A stretch of DNA of 64,000 nucleotides from positions 20,600,217 to 20,664,216 of the forward strand of contig OX439132.1 in NCBI GenBank assembly GCA_949318235.1, in the 5' to 3' direction. The notes under the pieces are model-generated. The model made no database searches, had not been told where the DNA came from, and saw only the letters and a list, made by a program, of their open reading frames with translations. This DNA is from Ecdyonurus torrentis (lineage: Eukaryota > Arthropoda > Insecta > Ephemeroptera > Heptageniidae). Position numbers and translations under genes: made by a program. This document shows positions 34,658 to 44,280 of this stretch, piece by piece; the stretch's first letter is position 1, and each line of letters starts with the position of its first letter.

Positions 34658-37600
34658 GAGGAGCTTGTCTTTTTGTTTTTTTATTTTGTTAAATTTTGAG
34701 GAAACCAAACTCCTCTAGTGATAAAAAAAATAATGAAACAAAAAAGTAGGATTGATATGAATGAAGAATTAATATTTACCCGTACTCCATGCTGCCTCCA
34801 CTATTTGAAAACAAAAAGAGAAAAAGGAGCACATGATAGATGGGTTGTGGATTCACAAAACGTCTAACAAAAATTATTATGTACAAATAATATATTGTGT
34901 CCAAAAAAATTCAACTACAAAAATGATACAAATATAAATATTTACAAATGTTGCCAATTTTTTATATACTTTCTTTATCTTTTCTTTTCTTTCCTTTTTT
35001 TTTTTTTTTTTTTTTTTTTTATTTAACTGAGCGAAGTCCATAATTTTGTATCAAAAAATTACATTTCATTGCATATTAAAGCTACATTTCATATCTGAAA
35101 AGTAGAGTACTCTACTGAAAAGTTTTAATATTTTTGTTCTTTCAGGAATAGCTTTTTTAAATGGCTAATAAGGAAAGACATGTAAATGCGAAAGAATGAA
35201 AGAATCCCCTCGAAATATCATTATTTTATGAAAATAAATAAGCATCTCGCTGTTTAAATACTGACAAATAATTATTCATCAATAGGGGCATAAAAAACAT
35301 TTTCTTTCCCCAGAAGATAACGAGTTGATGAAAAAACTACCATTGAAATTAATAATGCAATTTATAAAATTAATGCAATGTATAAAATAAAAGTATGATA
35401 CACATATATTTTTAAATAAACAATAAATGAGAATAATTTTATAAATCTGATAAAAAACATAACAGTTAAATTTTTAAGTGTAAGTGTTTTTTTTATGATT
35501 TATTCGTGTAAAAATATCATGAAAAAACTAAACAATTAAAATTACGCAAAGATAAAAAAAAGCGTAAATAATATATACGATTCATTTTTTAACACATGCA
35601 ATTTTGCTAGACTGCAAAAGTATTGTGCTTATTAAAGCAAATTCTACTACAGTTATTAAAATATGTATATATTTTTTTCAAATAGAGAAAAATACGTTCT
35701 CTATTAATACTGAAAATAAATAGTTTTTAAATCATCATAGCAATGTTTTATAATAGAGAAGCAGAAAGTTTATAATTTATTATTAATACAGCAAATGAAC
35801 GAAAATGAAATTATAATTATAATAAAATGCAGCCTTTATAATATATATGAAAGAAAATGATAAATAAAAATGATTTTATGATAGAAAGATCGAAGTAGTA
35901 TAAAGCAAATAGGACAAGATTTCCATCAAGTTGCGAGCAGGGTATTATTTTTGTGCGGTTGAAGTAGATTGGGGGGAATGGTTCACTAAAGAAAATAAAA
36001 TGTATGCGATAATATAAAAAATAAATAAAAAAATATATAAATATATGAAGCTTTTTTTGTACAAAATACAATAAAAAAAAAGTCACACACGCATAGCGAA
36101 ATAACAGAGTTCTGAACTTTTTAAAACAAATCTATGAATAAAGCAAATTTGATTTTTTTTTAAATATATGCAAGGACACTGCAATTTTTAAGAAAATGAA
36201 AATATTTAATGGACACGAAATAATTTCTATTATATTCTGTAATAGTTTTGCATTATAATTTATTCTACGACTTTTATATTTAGCCGTTTTGTACTTTTTA
36301 CAATCACAAAATGGAATTTTGAATGCAAAAACTTTTGTACAAAACAGAAAACTAAATTCTTAATGATTTTAAGATTGTAATAATAAGTTAATCTAAGTAC
36401 TCTGTTACTTCATACATATTTATTAATAGAAAAAAAAATGTACAAAATGCAATAAAAAAAATAATTATAAAAAAATTGATATTATTTTGTGATATACCTC
36501 ATTAGTAATTCTCTCAAACTGGCTTCGTCGTCGTCAATATCTTGATTTTCTTCCTTCGTCGCATCACTGACTAACCGGCCAGCAGGGTCTCTGGTTCGAG
36601 GCCCGGTCAGCTTGAAGTACGCCGCGCAGCTTTCCTGTGATGCCGCGCTGTACAATTGGTGATGCGATGACGCGGCCGCCGCAGCGACAGTTGAAGATGT
36701 AGAGATTGATGTAAGAGGCCTCTGGAGTAAAGAGGGCGAGGTAGGAGACGCTGCAGTCGAAGCCGCTGAACGAGTATCGAATGGTACGAAACTACAACTA
36801 ACATGCCCTACTAGTGAAGCCGGTTGATGATGGTATCCATGTAATTCAAGTATTTCTTCATCAAATTCAAGTTCTAATAAATCTTCTTCGGAGCTGACTA
36901 ATCTACTATGAGGACGTATCGCCTCTTGCTCCCCAGTTTGCGAATGGTGGTGATGTAAATATGAGGGATGATGGTGATGAACAATTTCTTCTTCTTCTTC
37001 CTCTTCTTGATCGCCGTTTTCGTCCCTAATTAAGTCGGGTACCTGGTGTATTTCAGCAACTTCGCTCTGCAGTTGCTGAGAAGATTTTTTCATGGGTTTC
37101 GATACCCGTTTTGTTTCGCCCATGCTTTTGTCTATATTTAAATGTTTATATTTTGTTGCAAAAAAAATAATAAAAAAACGCCACCAATCACGAAACAAGA
37201 GACAAAGAATAAATATGTTTTAGTAATCAAACACTAAACATTAGCTTTTTTTAAAATTTTTATTTCGTATAAAAATGGTTGATGAAAATTGCAAATTCTG
37301 CATTCAGAATAGAGTGCAATGTTTTTTTTTTATTTTTTTTTTTTTAATTGCTAAAAGAAGTACATACATCCAAACTTGACTTGGAACCACGGATACAAAT
37401 AAATAAGTTATCAAAGTAACTGTAAGATCTGAATGAAGAGTAATAATAATAATAAAAAAAAACTATTTTTTATACGAAATAAAAATATCACAATGAATTT
37501 TTGTTTGTATAATTATTAATAAAATATAAATTCATTTCTGTTGAAGAGTAAGTCATCGTAACTATATGAATATCAAATTTCATGTAGAAAATTTAATTAA

Positions 37601-39187
37601 TATCATTATACAAAGAAAATAAATATGATTTAATTAATTGAAATTTTACCAAGTGTAAGTGACAATTTGAAGCAACACAAATGATGTCATTAATTAAGTA
37701 GAGAAAACTTTGTAAAAACAGTCTACACAATTAATTACAATTATATTTTAAGAGAGAAATTTGTGATTTTAATATATAGAATTGACTTGTATGTACAGTA
37801 CACCTCTTTGCACAGCTTTTTCATAAGTTAGCGTAGAATAAAATTGGCTGCACTTGAAAGAAAAGTTGTTTTGTTTGGAAATTAAGTTTTTATTTTGAAA
37901 CTTTTTTTTTGTTTTTTGATAAACCTATTTATGTATATTTTGTTTTTTATTTATATAGTGTTACGTATGATGATTATTTTATAATATTAAATCTATTATT
38001 TATATAAATAAAAATTTATATGAAATGTGTTAAGGTGTTTATTTAAATAATTTAACAATTAGTGTAATGTGTGGTGTGATTAAGCAAATTGATAGCTAAT
38101 TTTGATGTGCACTAATCCCATGCAATTTCAATTAAATGGTATTGACTAGAAATTGGGTGATTATATAGTCATGTTTAGTGACTTTATTGGTAGATAATTT
38201 TTTATTCTTTTCAATGTTATATTCTATATTTTATACTGTATATCGTATTATATTACTGAATAGTTCAAACAATGATTGTTACTATAATATATAATTACAA
38301 AATATAATAAAGTGAAGTTTGTCATCATGAAAATTATTAGGTATCAAATATCCACAATTTCTAGCCAAAATTTTCTGAAGTGAAAAAAACCCTTCTCTGT
38401 TTAAATGAGTGGGTAAATGGAAAAATCATACTAATAAGCAGCCCAGTGCTTTTGTTCTTTCTTTCTTATGATATTTATGCAGTGAAGAGTGTGTACAAAA
38501 AGTTCCTGATAAAATAAGCATAAAAATATGTATTTTTTTTTCTATTTCAAAAAATTATTTAAATTGCAATAAATTGTGTGTGGTGAAGTTAAAAAAAAAA
38601 AGAAAAAAAAAAAAAAAGAAGCTTGATTTTACAACTAATGAATTGGATGAAAAAAAAATCGTAAGGTTTTTGCTAAAGTTATTGATAAATGAACATCATT
38701 TTTATTTTATGTTTTAAAAATTTGGATCTAAATTTAAATATATTTTCAACCAGTGGAAAGTGAAACCAATTACACTTTTAGTGTGGAAAATTAGCTTTCA
38801 TCTTACGAATAGCATCAACCTAAAGTCTAGTTTATACTAGGCTGTAAATCTATCATGACTTAAAATCTTTAGATTGAAAAATATTTCATGAAAATTTTCT
38901 TTAATTTTTATTTTAATTTGTATGTCATCATAGCTTTATAGCCTAATTTGCACCACACTTAAAAATAATAAAAATAATGCATAACAACCATCTGGTCTCA
39001 TACAGAGGTTTCAGGGACTGTTATAATTATAATTTATTAATTAATATTTAATTAATGAACTCACCTCATAACTACCCATGGTTAAGCTTCTTAAAGGGCC
39101 TACTGGCTAGATGATTGGTTGAGCGACCAAATCACGTGATCACAGATAGTAAACAAAATCAGTGAAGAAGAATTTTACTGTAACAAT
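14012..39187 (-). CDS. Glut1: Class I facilitative glucose transporter (Glut1), alternative 5' and 3' ends (whole locus)
   Basis: The invariant core is exons 29993-29898, 29360-29200, 28906-28782, 27166-26996, 26726-26619, 26532-26345, 26227-26015, 24088-23885 and 23519-23380, about 469 residues of 12-helix sugar transporter (MFS). Landmarks in order: [69 protein letters not shown] (the QLS motif of class I glucose carriers), [26 protein letters not shown] and [13 protein letters not shown]. It should carry glucose across the plasma membrane by facilitated diffusion. The short form starts in 39079-39065 (about 510-530 residues). The long form starts in 37123-36498 and continues through 34800-34780 and 32244-31944 (about 821-841 residues). 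Four candidate terminal exons follow. Core identity is certain; the isoform combinations are inferred from phase. Confidence 0.93.
14124..16390 (-). other. Intron or 3' UTR between Glut1 terminal exons N and O
   Basis: Very AT-rich. It holds a 12-bp inverted repeat with a 7-base loop (14863-14893: AAAAATGTACTT, loop, AAGTACATTTTT) and several T runs. Apart from the open frame at 16129-16410, no exon was recognised. Confidence 0.5.
16129..16410 (-). other. Open frame after a TGA-C stop, possible C-terminal extension
   Basis: In the alternative frame of exon N (used if it is entered in phase 1, for example from the donor in exon P), the frame stops at TGA followed by C and then stays open for about 93 codons. 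These are rich in Ser, Thr and Pro ([17 protein letters not shown]). UGA-C is the leakiest stop context known in insects. Readthrough is inference; the stretch could also be plain 3' UTR with trinucleotide repeats. Confidence 0.35.
16391..16562 (-). CDS. Glut1: Glut1 alternative terminal exon N (Pro/Thr/Gln-rich)
   Basis: Acceptor TTGATTTTTCAG|C; stop TAA at 16393-16391 in the phase of the last shared exon. It encodes about 57 residues: [20 protein letters not shown], then a low-complexity [20 protein letters not shown] tail ending LTLGNS. A second minus-strand frame is also long and open here and runs, past one TGA at 16410-16408, down to 16129. The choice of frame therefore depends on which exon is joined. 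Confidence 0.68.
16563..19354 (-). other. Intron or 3' UTR between Glut1 terminal exons P and N
   Basis: AT-rich with a few moderately GC-rich patches (about 16800-16880, 17395-17480, 17845-17905, 18470-18580). None has both splice signals and a convincing frame. Those nearest 19355 may be 3' UTR. Confidence 0.45.
19355..19463 (-). CDS. Glut1: Glut1 alternative terminal exon P
   Basis: Acceptor GATTCTTTTCCAG|G; stop TAA at 19357-19355. In phase it encodes [19 protein letters not shown] followed by [16 protein letters not shown]. It is GC-rich in an AT desert, and the sequence is complex and protein-like. A GTAAGC inside it (from 19366) is a possible donor that would exit in phase 1, so the exon could also be internal and join 16562. 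Confidence 0.78.
20422..20560 (-). CDS. Glut1: Glut1 alternative terminal exon M
   Basis: Acceptor CTGATTTTCAG|G; stop TGA at 20424-20422. In the phase set by the last shared exon it encodes about 46 residues rich in Ser/Thr/Pro/Asn (including [19 protein letters not shown]), ending LKPEFKN. This would be the first terminal exon met by the transcript. Length and composition suit a cytosolic GLUT tail. Confidence 0.75.
20561..23379 (-). other. Glut1 intron before the alternative terminal exons
   Basis: AT-rich. Apart from the possible 30-nt exon at 21986-22015, no exon is seen. A perfect TGACGTCA (CRE-like) palindrome lies within GATGACGTCATC near 20598-20609, just upstream of terminal exon M. 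Confidence 0.5.
21986..22015 (-). CDS. Glut1: Possible 30-nt cassette exon of Glut1
   Basis: A GC-rich patch with donor TACGG|GTGAGT and acceptor AAATAAG|G behind a T/C-rich tract. It reads (AG)G GGC GGT CTT CGA GAA AGT AGA TTA TAC GG, that is [11 protein letters not shown]. It starts and ends in phase 2, so it could be inserted between the last shared exon and any terminal exon. The acceptor lacks pyrimidines right before AG, so this is tentative. Confidence 0.35.
23380..23519 (-). CDS. Glut1: Glut1 core exon 9 (helix 12, PET motif), last shared exon
   Basis: Acceptor TTTATAG|ACG and donor GGGAG|GTAAGT, phase 2. It encodes helix 12 and [20 protein letters not shown]. Intron retention would add only one Arg and stop at once (AGG TAA), giving a minimal C-terminus. 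Four downstream exons begin in the matching phase. Confidence 0.95.
23885..24088 (-). CDS. Glut1: Glut1 core exon 8 (helices 10-11)
   Basis: Acceptor TATGTGCAG|GAG and donor ATGAAA|GTAAGT. It encodes [37 protein letters not shown] and NWMANFLVG. These are the helix 10 flexible GPGxIPW motif and the ELFSQGPR loop. Confidence 0.96.
24089..26014 (-). other. Glut1 intron between core exons 7 and 8
   Basis: About 1.9 kb of AT-rich DNA with a single GC-rich patch (25038-25087) that can fold into hairpins (separate entry). No exon recognised. Confidence 0.5.
25038..25087. other. GC-rich, hairpin-forming intronic element
   Basis: Contains the palindrome CGGCATGCCG, then GTGCCCA (25051-25057) pairing with TGGGCAC (25070-25076). 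An overlapping alternative stem pairs GCAATG with CATTGC (about 25066-25086). The two stems exclude each other. It is an isolated high-GC island in intron DNA. It is not a tRNA and resembles no family I recognise. Confidence 0.4.
26015..26227 (-). CDS. Glut1: Glut1 core exon 7 (helices 7-9, GRR motif)
   Basis: Acceptor ATTCCAG|GTG and donor ATAAAG|GTGCGT. It encodes VFYYSTGLF, helix 8 and the PLMDRTGRR motif. Phase 0 at both ends. Confidence 0.95.
26345..26532 (-). CDS. Glut1: Glut1 core exon 6 (cytosolic loop, helix 7 QLS)
   Basis: Acceptor TTTTAG|C and donor AACGCC|GTAAGT. It encodes the charged intracellular helices ([15 protein letters not shown]) and then [14 protein letters not shown] with the class I QLS signature. 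Phase 0 at its end. Confidence 0.95.
26619..26726 (-). CDS. Glut1: Glut1 core exon 5 (helix 6, PESPR motif)
   Basis: Acceptor GTTACAG|G and donor GGAGAG|GTAAAT. It encodes [20 protein letters not shown], helix 6 and the conserved PESPR motif at the start of the large cytosolic loop. Confidence 0.95.
26996..27166 (-). CDS. Glut1: Glut1 core exon 4 (helices 4-5)
   Basis: Acceptor GTATTTCAG|G and donor CTGCTAG|GTATGT. It encodes [20 protein letters not shown] and [16 protein letters not shown], the substrate-pathway helix 5 with its conserved Gln. Confidence 0.95.
27167..28781 (-). other. Glut1 intron between core exons 3 and 4
   Basis: About 1.6 kb, AT-rich. It holds a short CAG repeat (about 27733-27750), a partly palindromic CTTGTTCATGCATGCTCATG segment (about 27792-27811) and an A run (about 28280-28300). 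No exon recognised. Confidence 0.45.
28782..28906 (-). CDS. Glut1: Glut1 core exon 3 (helices 3-4)
   Basis: Acceptor GATTACAG|G and donor TTGTG|GTAAGT. It encodes [20 protein letters not shown] and then [13 protein letters not shown], the conserved GRF.IG segment. Confidence 0.95.
29200..29360 (-). CDS. Glut1: Glut1 core exon 2 (extracellular loop 1, helix 2)
   Basis: Acceptor TTTTTCCAG|A and donor GGCAG|GTAAGA. It encodes the first external loop and helix 2 ([17 protein letters not shown]), then NRFGR. The first loop has no N-x-S/T site, unlike Asn45 of human GLUT1. Confidence 0.95.
29361..29897 (-). other. Glut1 intron between core exons 1 and 2
   Basis: About 540 bp of AT-rich DNA with normal GT-AG ends. 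Nothing notable is seen in it. Confidence 0.5.
29898..29993 (-). CDS. Glut1: Glut1 core exon 1 (transmembrane helix 1)
   Basis: Acceptor TTCCCAG|G and donor GAACTG|GTCAGT. It encodes [18 protein letters not shown] followed by the hallmark [13 protein letters not shown]. Phase 0 at both ends. This is the common entry point for both N-terminal variants. Confidence 0.95.
29994..31943 (-). other. Glut1 intron before core exon 1
   Basis: About 1.95 kb. It contains a TA microsatellite (30121-30161) and an unusual T9G21 run (G at 31718-31738). No further exon is seen. Confidence 0.5.
31718..31738. repeat. Homopolymer run of 21 G
   Basis: An uninterrupted G21 preceded by T9 in otherwise AT-rich intron DNA; on the Glut1 transcript strand it is C21. 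Length may be affected by sequencing slippage. Confidence 0.85.
31944..32244 (-). CDS. Glut1: Glut1 long-isoform coiled-coil exon
   Basis: Acceptor TGACGACAG|T and donor CGACAG|GTAAGT. It encodes about 100 residues of heptad-rich coiled coil, including [20 protein letters not shown] and [18 protein letters not shown], ending RRKALLLRQ. The exon ends in phase 0 and the next minus-strand exon is the first transporter exon ([11 protein letters not shown]). The simplest reading is a cytosolic coiled coil fused in frame before transmembrane helix 1. It could oligomerise or tether the carrier (inference). Reading on through the donor would stop after three codons. Confidence 0.85.
32245..34779 (-). 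other. Glut1 long-isoform intron
   Basis: About 2.5 kb, AT-rich, with A34 (33770-33803) and T53 (34604-34656). No coding exon recognised apart from the flanking ones. Confidence 0.5.
34604..34656. repeat. Homopolymer run of 53 T
   Basis: An uninterrupted T53, about 125 bp downstream of the microexon in transcript orientation, where it reads as A53. Confidence 0.9.
34780..34800 (-). CDS. Glut1: Glut1 long-isoform 21-nt microexon
   Basis: Acceptor TTTCAAATAG|T and donor TACGG|GTAAAT bound a 21-nt exon. In the required phase it reads (AG)T GGA GGC AGC ATG GAG TAC GG, that is SGGSMEY plus a split Gly. It has the right phase at both ends to bridge the exons at 36498 and 32244. Because 21 is a multiple of three, it could be skipped without breaking the frame. 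Confidence 0.65.
34801..36497 (-). other. Glut1 intron between the N-terminal exon and the microexon
   Basis: About 1.7 kb of AT-rich DNA with a T run (about 34997-35020). No exon or other structured feature recognised. Confidence 0.5.
36498..37123 (-). CDS. Glut1: Glut1 long-isoform N-terminal exon (acidic, His/Glu/Ser-rich)
   Basis: An open frame from ATG 37123 (AAAAGCATGGGC context) to donor ATGAG|GTATAT, 208 codons plus two bases. The product is probably disordered. It has a Glu run (about 66-72) followed by His clusters, an acidic segment around [16 protein letters not shown], and a Ser/Thr/Ala-rich stretch. The exon is far more GC-rich and longer than chance for this DNA, so it is almost certainly coding. 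It has no recognised domain. The frame stays open upstream to a Met at 37198, so the start could be there. Joining to the next exons is by phase. Confidence 0.8.
37124..39064 (-). other. DNA between the two Glut1 N-terminal exons
   Basis: About 1.9 kb. It should hold the promoter or leader of the long isoform next to 37123 and the first intron of the short isoform. It is AT-rich, and no TATA box or leader exon could be assigned. Confidence 0.4.
39065..39187 (-). CDS. Glut1: Glut1 alternative first coding exon, short isoform (starts MGSYE)
   Basis: Acceptor GTGTTTCAG|A and donor TATGAG|GTGAGT. Most of the exon is leader. An ATG at 39079 in strong context (TTAACCATGG) gives five codons, Met-Gly-Ser-Tyr-Glu, ending in phase 0. 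That is exactly the phase needed to enter the first core exon (29993), which yields a start like canonical GLUT1 (a few residues, then helix 1). The frame upstream of the ATG in the exon is closed by TGA, which supports this start. A CACGTG lies at 39133-39138 inside the leader part. Only 39065-39079 is coding. Confidence 0.72.
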
Positions 39188-40851
39188 CTGAAACACAAGA
39201 AAAATGATTAATCATTATTTGTATAATTTATAGAGATTTTTACAATTGTGTACTGATATTATTAGTCAACAATAATGAGGAAAGCTATTTTTTTTAGGGA
39301 TTAGTTTTATTTCATAATGTTAAATCCTAAATCGATTGATTTGCATATTTTTTAAATTTCCAATTCTGGAGTTTACTAAATATTCTTAATAAATTTATTA
39401 AAATCGAAAAATGACGTCACGGGTGGCAACTTATGCATGTGGGCATAGGAAAAAGTTACAGACTATATTGTCATTTTGTGAACTTCAAAAATTATTTAAA
39501 AATACTTAATGTACTAAAAAATTAGAAATTTGCATACCCATTGATTCTGAACAATGTCCTCTTTTAGAATATGCAATAAAATTGCACCTTAAAATTTGTT
39601 GGTCTTCCTCATTTGGAACGTTTCTGTAAACTTATTATAAAGTATCTAAACACATGGTCTTAGACTTGCGTATACATTTTTTGAGGCCCACAATGAGGAG
39701 GCTAGGATAATTTCAGCGTAATATCTATCATTTATCAACAAGATTTTTTAAAATTAATATTTCACGGAGTAAATTGCTGAGCTAATATAATATTTATTTT
39801 GAATACAGAATATAGAAAGAAAGGATAAACCATTTAATATAAAAAATCACTAAACGTTGTAATTATTATTACAGTATTATTACGATCTTATTAACACATA
39901 AATGTAGCTTTGTACATTATATTAATTTCATTCTAGTATACTTAATAATATTTTTAATGCAGAAAAATAACAAAGAAGAAAAATACTTCTATAGAAATAA
40001 AGAAGGGTGAAAAAAAATTGCTGTAATTTTTAAATATAATGTTACTTATACTATAATATTAATTATTATATTACATCGTATACGAAGTGAGTGATTATTT
40101 TGGCATTTTTTACAGAATAAAAAAGTAAATTTAAATTAATACTACATTTAGAATGAGAAAACACTCATTATAATTTGTCAACTGCGAGCGACAAACATTG
40201 AAATTAAAATTTATAAATTTTTATGAAGATTAAAACATTACTTTTATATGAGAAGAAACTTTTTTTTTCTTTGAAGTGACATAGCAACTGCAGTTGATGA
40301 TTCAATAAATCTAAATATTGCATCTTCAAGATTTAACATTATAATCGTGTAAAACTGTGAGATTACAATTACTGCTACCTTACCATCATACTTTTAATCC
40401 CCAGACTTCAGAATACTTTACAATTACTGTATTATTAAATTATTCATAAAGTATTATCAAAATGAAGGTAAATGACACAAAAGCACTGAGAAAAAAAAAT
40501 CAATAGCTGGATTATAAAATAATAGTTTTAAATTTTAACTGGATACTGGATTCGTTTCTATCCCATGAATCAAACTTTCAATTATAGTATACGAAAGCAC
40601 ATGAAAGCAAATCACAAACAAATTGATTGAAATTATTCAAATGTTTTCTAAATAATTGACTTATTATATTTAAATGGTATATTTTCTACCATATATTATA
40701 AGTGAGGTTTTTGTTATGTAGCTATTATTAGCGTGGTTAGTTCTTGCTCTCTGTTTGCTACTGTGAGAGGTTACATGAGTATGGTGATAAATCAATCAAT
40801 CAATCAATCATTATTGAACGCTTTGGTTTCAAGCGGCACTCCTGACAGCAC

Positions 40852-40854
<3 letters not shown>

Positions 40855-40934
<80 letters not shown>
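40855..40934. repeat. (AG)40 microsatellite
   Basis: An uninterrupted AG tract of 80 bases. A short (ATCA)n run lies just before it (about 40790-40810). Confidence 0.95.
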
Positions 40935-40937
<3 letters not shown>

Positions 40938-42269
40938 TCTCAACGAACATTATGTTACACATCATTTTAGAACACGTTTCACTACAGGGTGTCTATAAGA
41001 AATGCTTTATTAACAAAAATGATTTCACAAATTTTCCATAAATTTCTTTTATTTCTATTTGACCGTCGTTAATATAAAAAACTAAATAAGTTGAATGAAA
41101 AGTTAGGATTATTTTTAAAAAATGCCTTTTTTTTTTTTAGAAAAATATAATACGAGTATAACTTATTTGTAAGAATATAAACTACAATATGAAAACAACA
41201 TAAAACAACCTTAGTAATTCCTTTTGAAAACGAGTGTATGAAACTTAGGATTGAAGGAAGAAAGTTTGAAAATAATAATAATAAAAAAAAAAAGCATAAA
41301 ACATAAATTTAAAATTTGTATTATATTACTATACTTTTTCATATTATGTATTGAATTATTGTTTTTCCACGTTAAGTTGTAAAAATAAATAGTTTCTAAT
41401 GTAATAAAATGTCTGCATTATTATTATTTTTTTTTTCTTTCAAATATACATTGTCATAGAATAGAAAAACATTTCAAACACCCTGTATATACATGATAAC
41501 ATTAAGGCAGATGGGAAGCATGCTAATAGAGTTGTCTGGTATAAAAAATGGAAGAGAAGGTGTTACGTAAAAATTGTAACAAAATGATGAAGGCTTCACG
41601 TCACTCATTTCAAATTTTAATACCACCACGTAGAGATCAAAGATATTAACTTCACTTTAAAGTTCAGCATCATAAAAACACGCAATATTGTAATCTTTAC
41701 TAATTATATAGTACGCATGATGATAATTATGATATTGTACAGGAAAAATCATTTTTAGATACCATAGAAAAATCCGATTTCAACGAGAATTATTTAAAAA
41801 AAAGGTTGAAATAGAACAAATTCACAATTTATATTGCACAATAAAAATATATAAAAAGACATAGCTACAAGATATGTACCATGAAAAAAAAATGTAATTA
41901 CAAATATTTTTTTAAGAGTATAGGGTTATAGAGTAAGACGTACTTTTAAGTTTATTACACGAATTATGTTAAAATTAAAACTTTTTGTTCCAGATTTTTT
42001 TTTTGTATAATTTAAAGGTTTGCCATTCTTGAAATAAGACTTTTTTTTTTTCAGAAATAGACTTACAATTACAAAATATTTTACCCAAAAATGTTACATA
42101 GAAATATTCCAATTTTAAAACAACAGATTTTGCTTCAACTCTAACCATCATGAATAAATTATGGTTTTTATTAATCAACTTATTGCCATGCATCAGTGGT
42201 TTTACCTATTGTTAAATTTAGCCAAAAATAGATTTTTTTTCAACCATTGTGTGCATAATTAAAATCACA

Positions 42270-42304
<35 letters not shown>

Positions 42305-42466
42305 AAAATTGAAAACAATTGAGAGAGAACATAAAATATATATTGTATAAAGACAGAGGGTATACATTTTTTTTTTGAGCAACATGTATATGACAGAGAC
42401 AAAAGTTTTGGTGTTACATTTTGTTGTTATAGAACAATGGTACAGGTTAAATATAGAAACATTAGG

Positions 42467-42577
<111 letters not shown>

Positions 42578-43862
42578 CCTCCCTCCTTCAGTGAGAGATG
42601 ATTGATAAGTGTTTACATTGTTGTCCTCTGCAACTATACAGAATAAAATAATATTGACTTCATTTCTCTCTCTCTCTCTCTCTCTCTCTCCCTCTCCCTC
42701 TCCCCTCGCCTTGCCTTTAATGAACTTTGACTTTTAATATATTTCTAAAAGTTTTAATTTAACAAACATTTTACTTCAGTATTGTAAGCAAAGTAATAAC
42801 TGGATTAAAGTATACAAAACCTAAACAAACAACTCTAACAAATAGAATATATATGTAGCTAAAAAGCTTTTTTTTATTATTGAAGATTTGGCATATTTTT
42901 CACAAACTAATATGAACCTAATGTATATATATATATATATATATAAACTTCATTATTATAATTTTCTCATCAAACTTTACATTAACAACCCCGTAATGAT
43001 AATTACATAACATAAATGTTGCACATATAATATTAAGTAGAAAATTGTTCTATTTTGCATATCGATTGAATGTTAAAAGTAAGGTGAGGTCTGGAAAAAC
43101 CCTCTCTCTATTGCAATGAATGCGCAGGCAAAAGAGTTAAAAAGAGGGCTGACTTTGCTTGTAGACTGCACGCAATATAATCGACCTCTTACTCTCCCAC
43201 TTTACCACACTTCATCAGCTCATTCACTAAACTTCACATCACATACTATAACACTTATTTTTTTTATTTTATTTTTTTTTACTTAATTGAAAATATATCA
43301 CAAAAAACTCTTTCAAGTTTTTTAATTACTACTTATCTTTTATTATAATTTATCAACTGTTACATGTGAAAATAACAATGGAACATGGAATTCAATTATT
43401 ATACACAGGATTTTTTTTAACAGATTATACTGTACAGTATAATAATATTTTTTTTTCTCTTACTTATACAGAAAATACTATATTTTTAGGGGTTCGTCAG
43501 TTAAAAATTGTAGAATATAGAGAAAACTTTTGCAGTCAAGCATTACTTTTCTTTAGCGACGAAAAGTAATTTTGTTCTCCTTTCCCTACAGAATAGTAAA
43601 ACCAACATTGTTATAATTCTTCAGCTACTTTATATTAAAAAAAAAATATTTAAATTTTTATGTTAAATTTTTTTTTGTATTAATTATTCAATAATAATTT
43701 TTTATATTTGTAAAAATAAATATTTTAATTCAACTATTATGTACCTTTTTATAATATTTATAATAATGTATATTTCTTTGATAAAATATGAATTAAAATT
43801 TATATCACGCAATTCACTTTAAAATATGAAATTATATTAAAATGAGTTATGTCAGTTTTCAT

Positions 43863-43906
<44 letters not shown>

Positions 43907-44195
43907 CCCAAGAACAGCTTACTTTGCATACAAGACACAGGCTTTGCTTGCTTTGCTGCTGCTTGCCTGTGTGTTTTATAGATACAGTATGTACTGTGTA
44001 ATATAGTATGTATAAAATAAGGGCGATGTATTTTGTGATGCCATGGTAAAGCTACGTTAACAGATTGTTGTACTTGTTTGAAACGTTAACATGGGGACAA
44101 CTTTACCAAGCAACACAACAACAATGGCACGACTCTGCATTTATGTAAATAAAAATATGACTAGCTATGCGAGAGCGAGGGTTGGTGACAGCGTG

Positions 44196-44197
<2 letters not shown>

Positions 44198-44278
<81 letters not shown>
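44198..44278. repeat. (CT)40 microsatellite
   Basis: An uninterrupted CT tract of about 80 bases. Confidence 0.95.

Positions 44279-44280
<2 letters not shown>

Noticed and set aside
34463..34708. Poly-Lys open frame on the minus strand
   Set aside because: It is the translation of an A53 homopolymer.
36607..36804. Second minus-strand frame, Arg/Leu-rich
   Set aside because: It is an out-of-frame shadow inside the long N-terminal Glut1 exon.
40321..40420. Possible minus-strand donor GATG|GTAAGG as another Glut1 first exon
   Set aside because: The preceding sequence is AT-rich with no acceptor, no good start and no protein-like frame.
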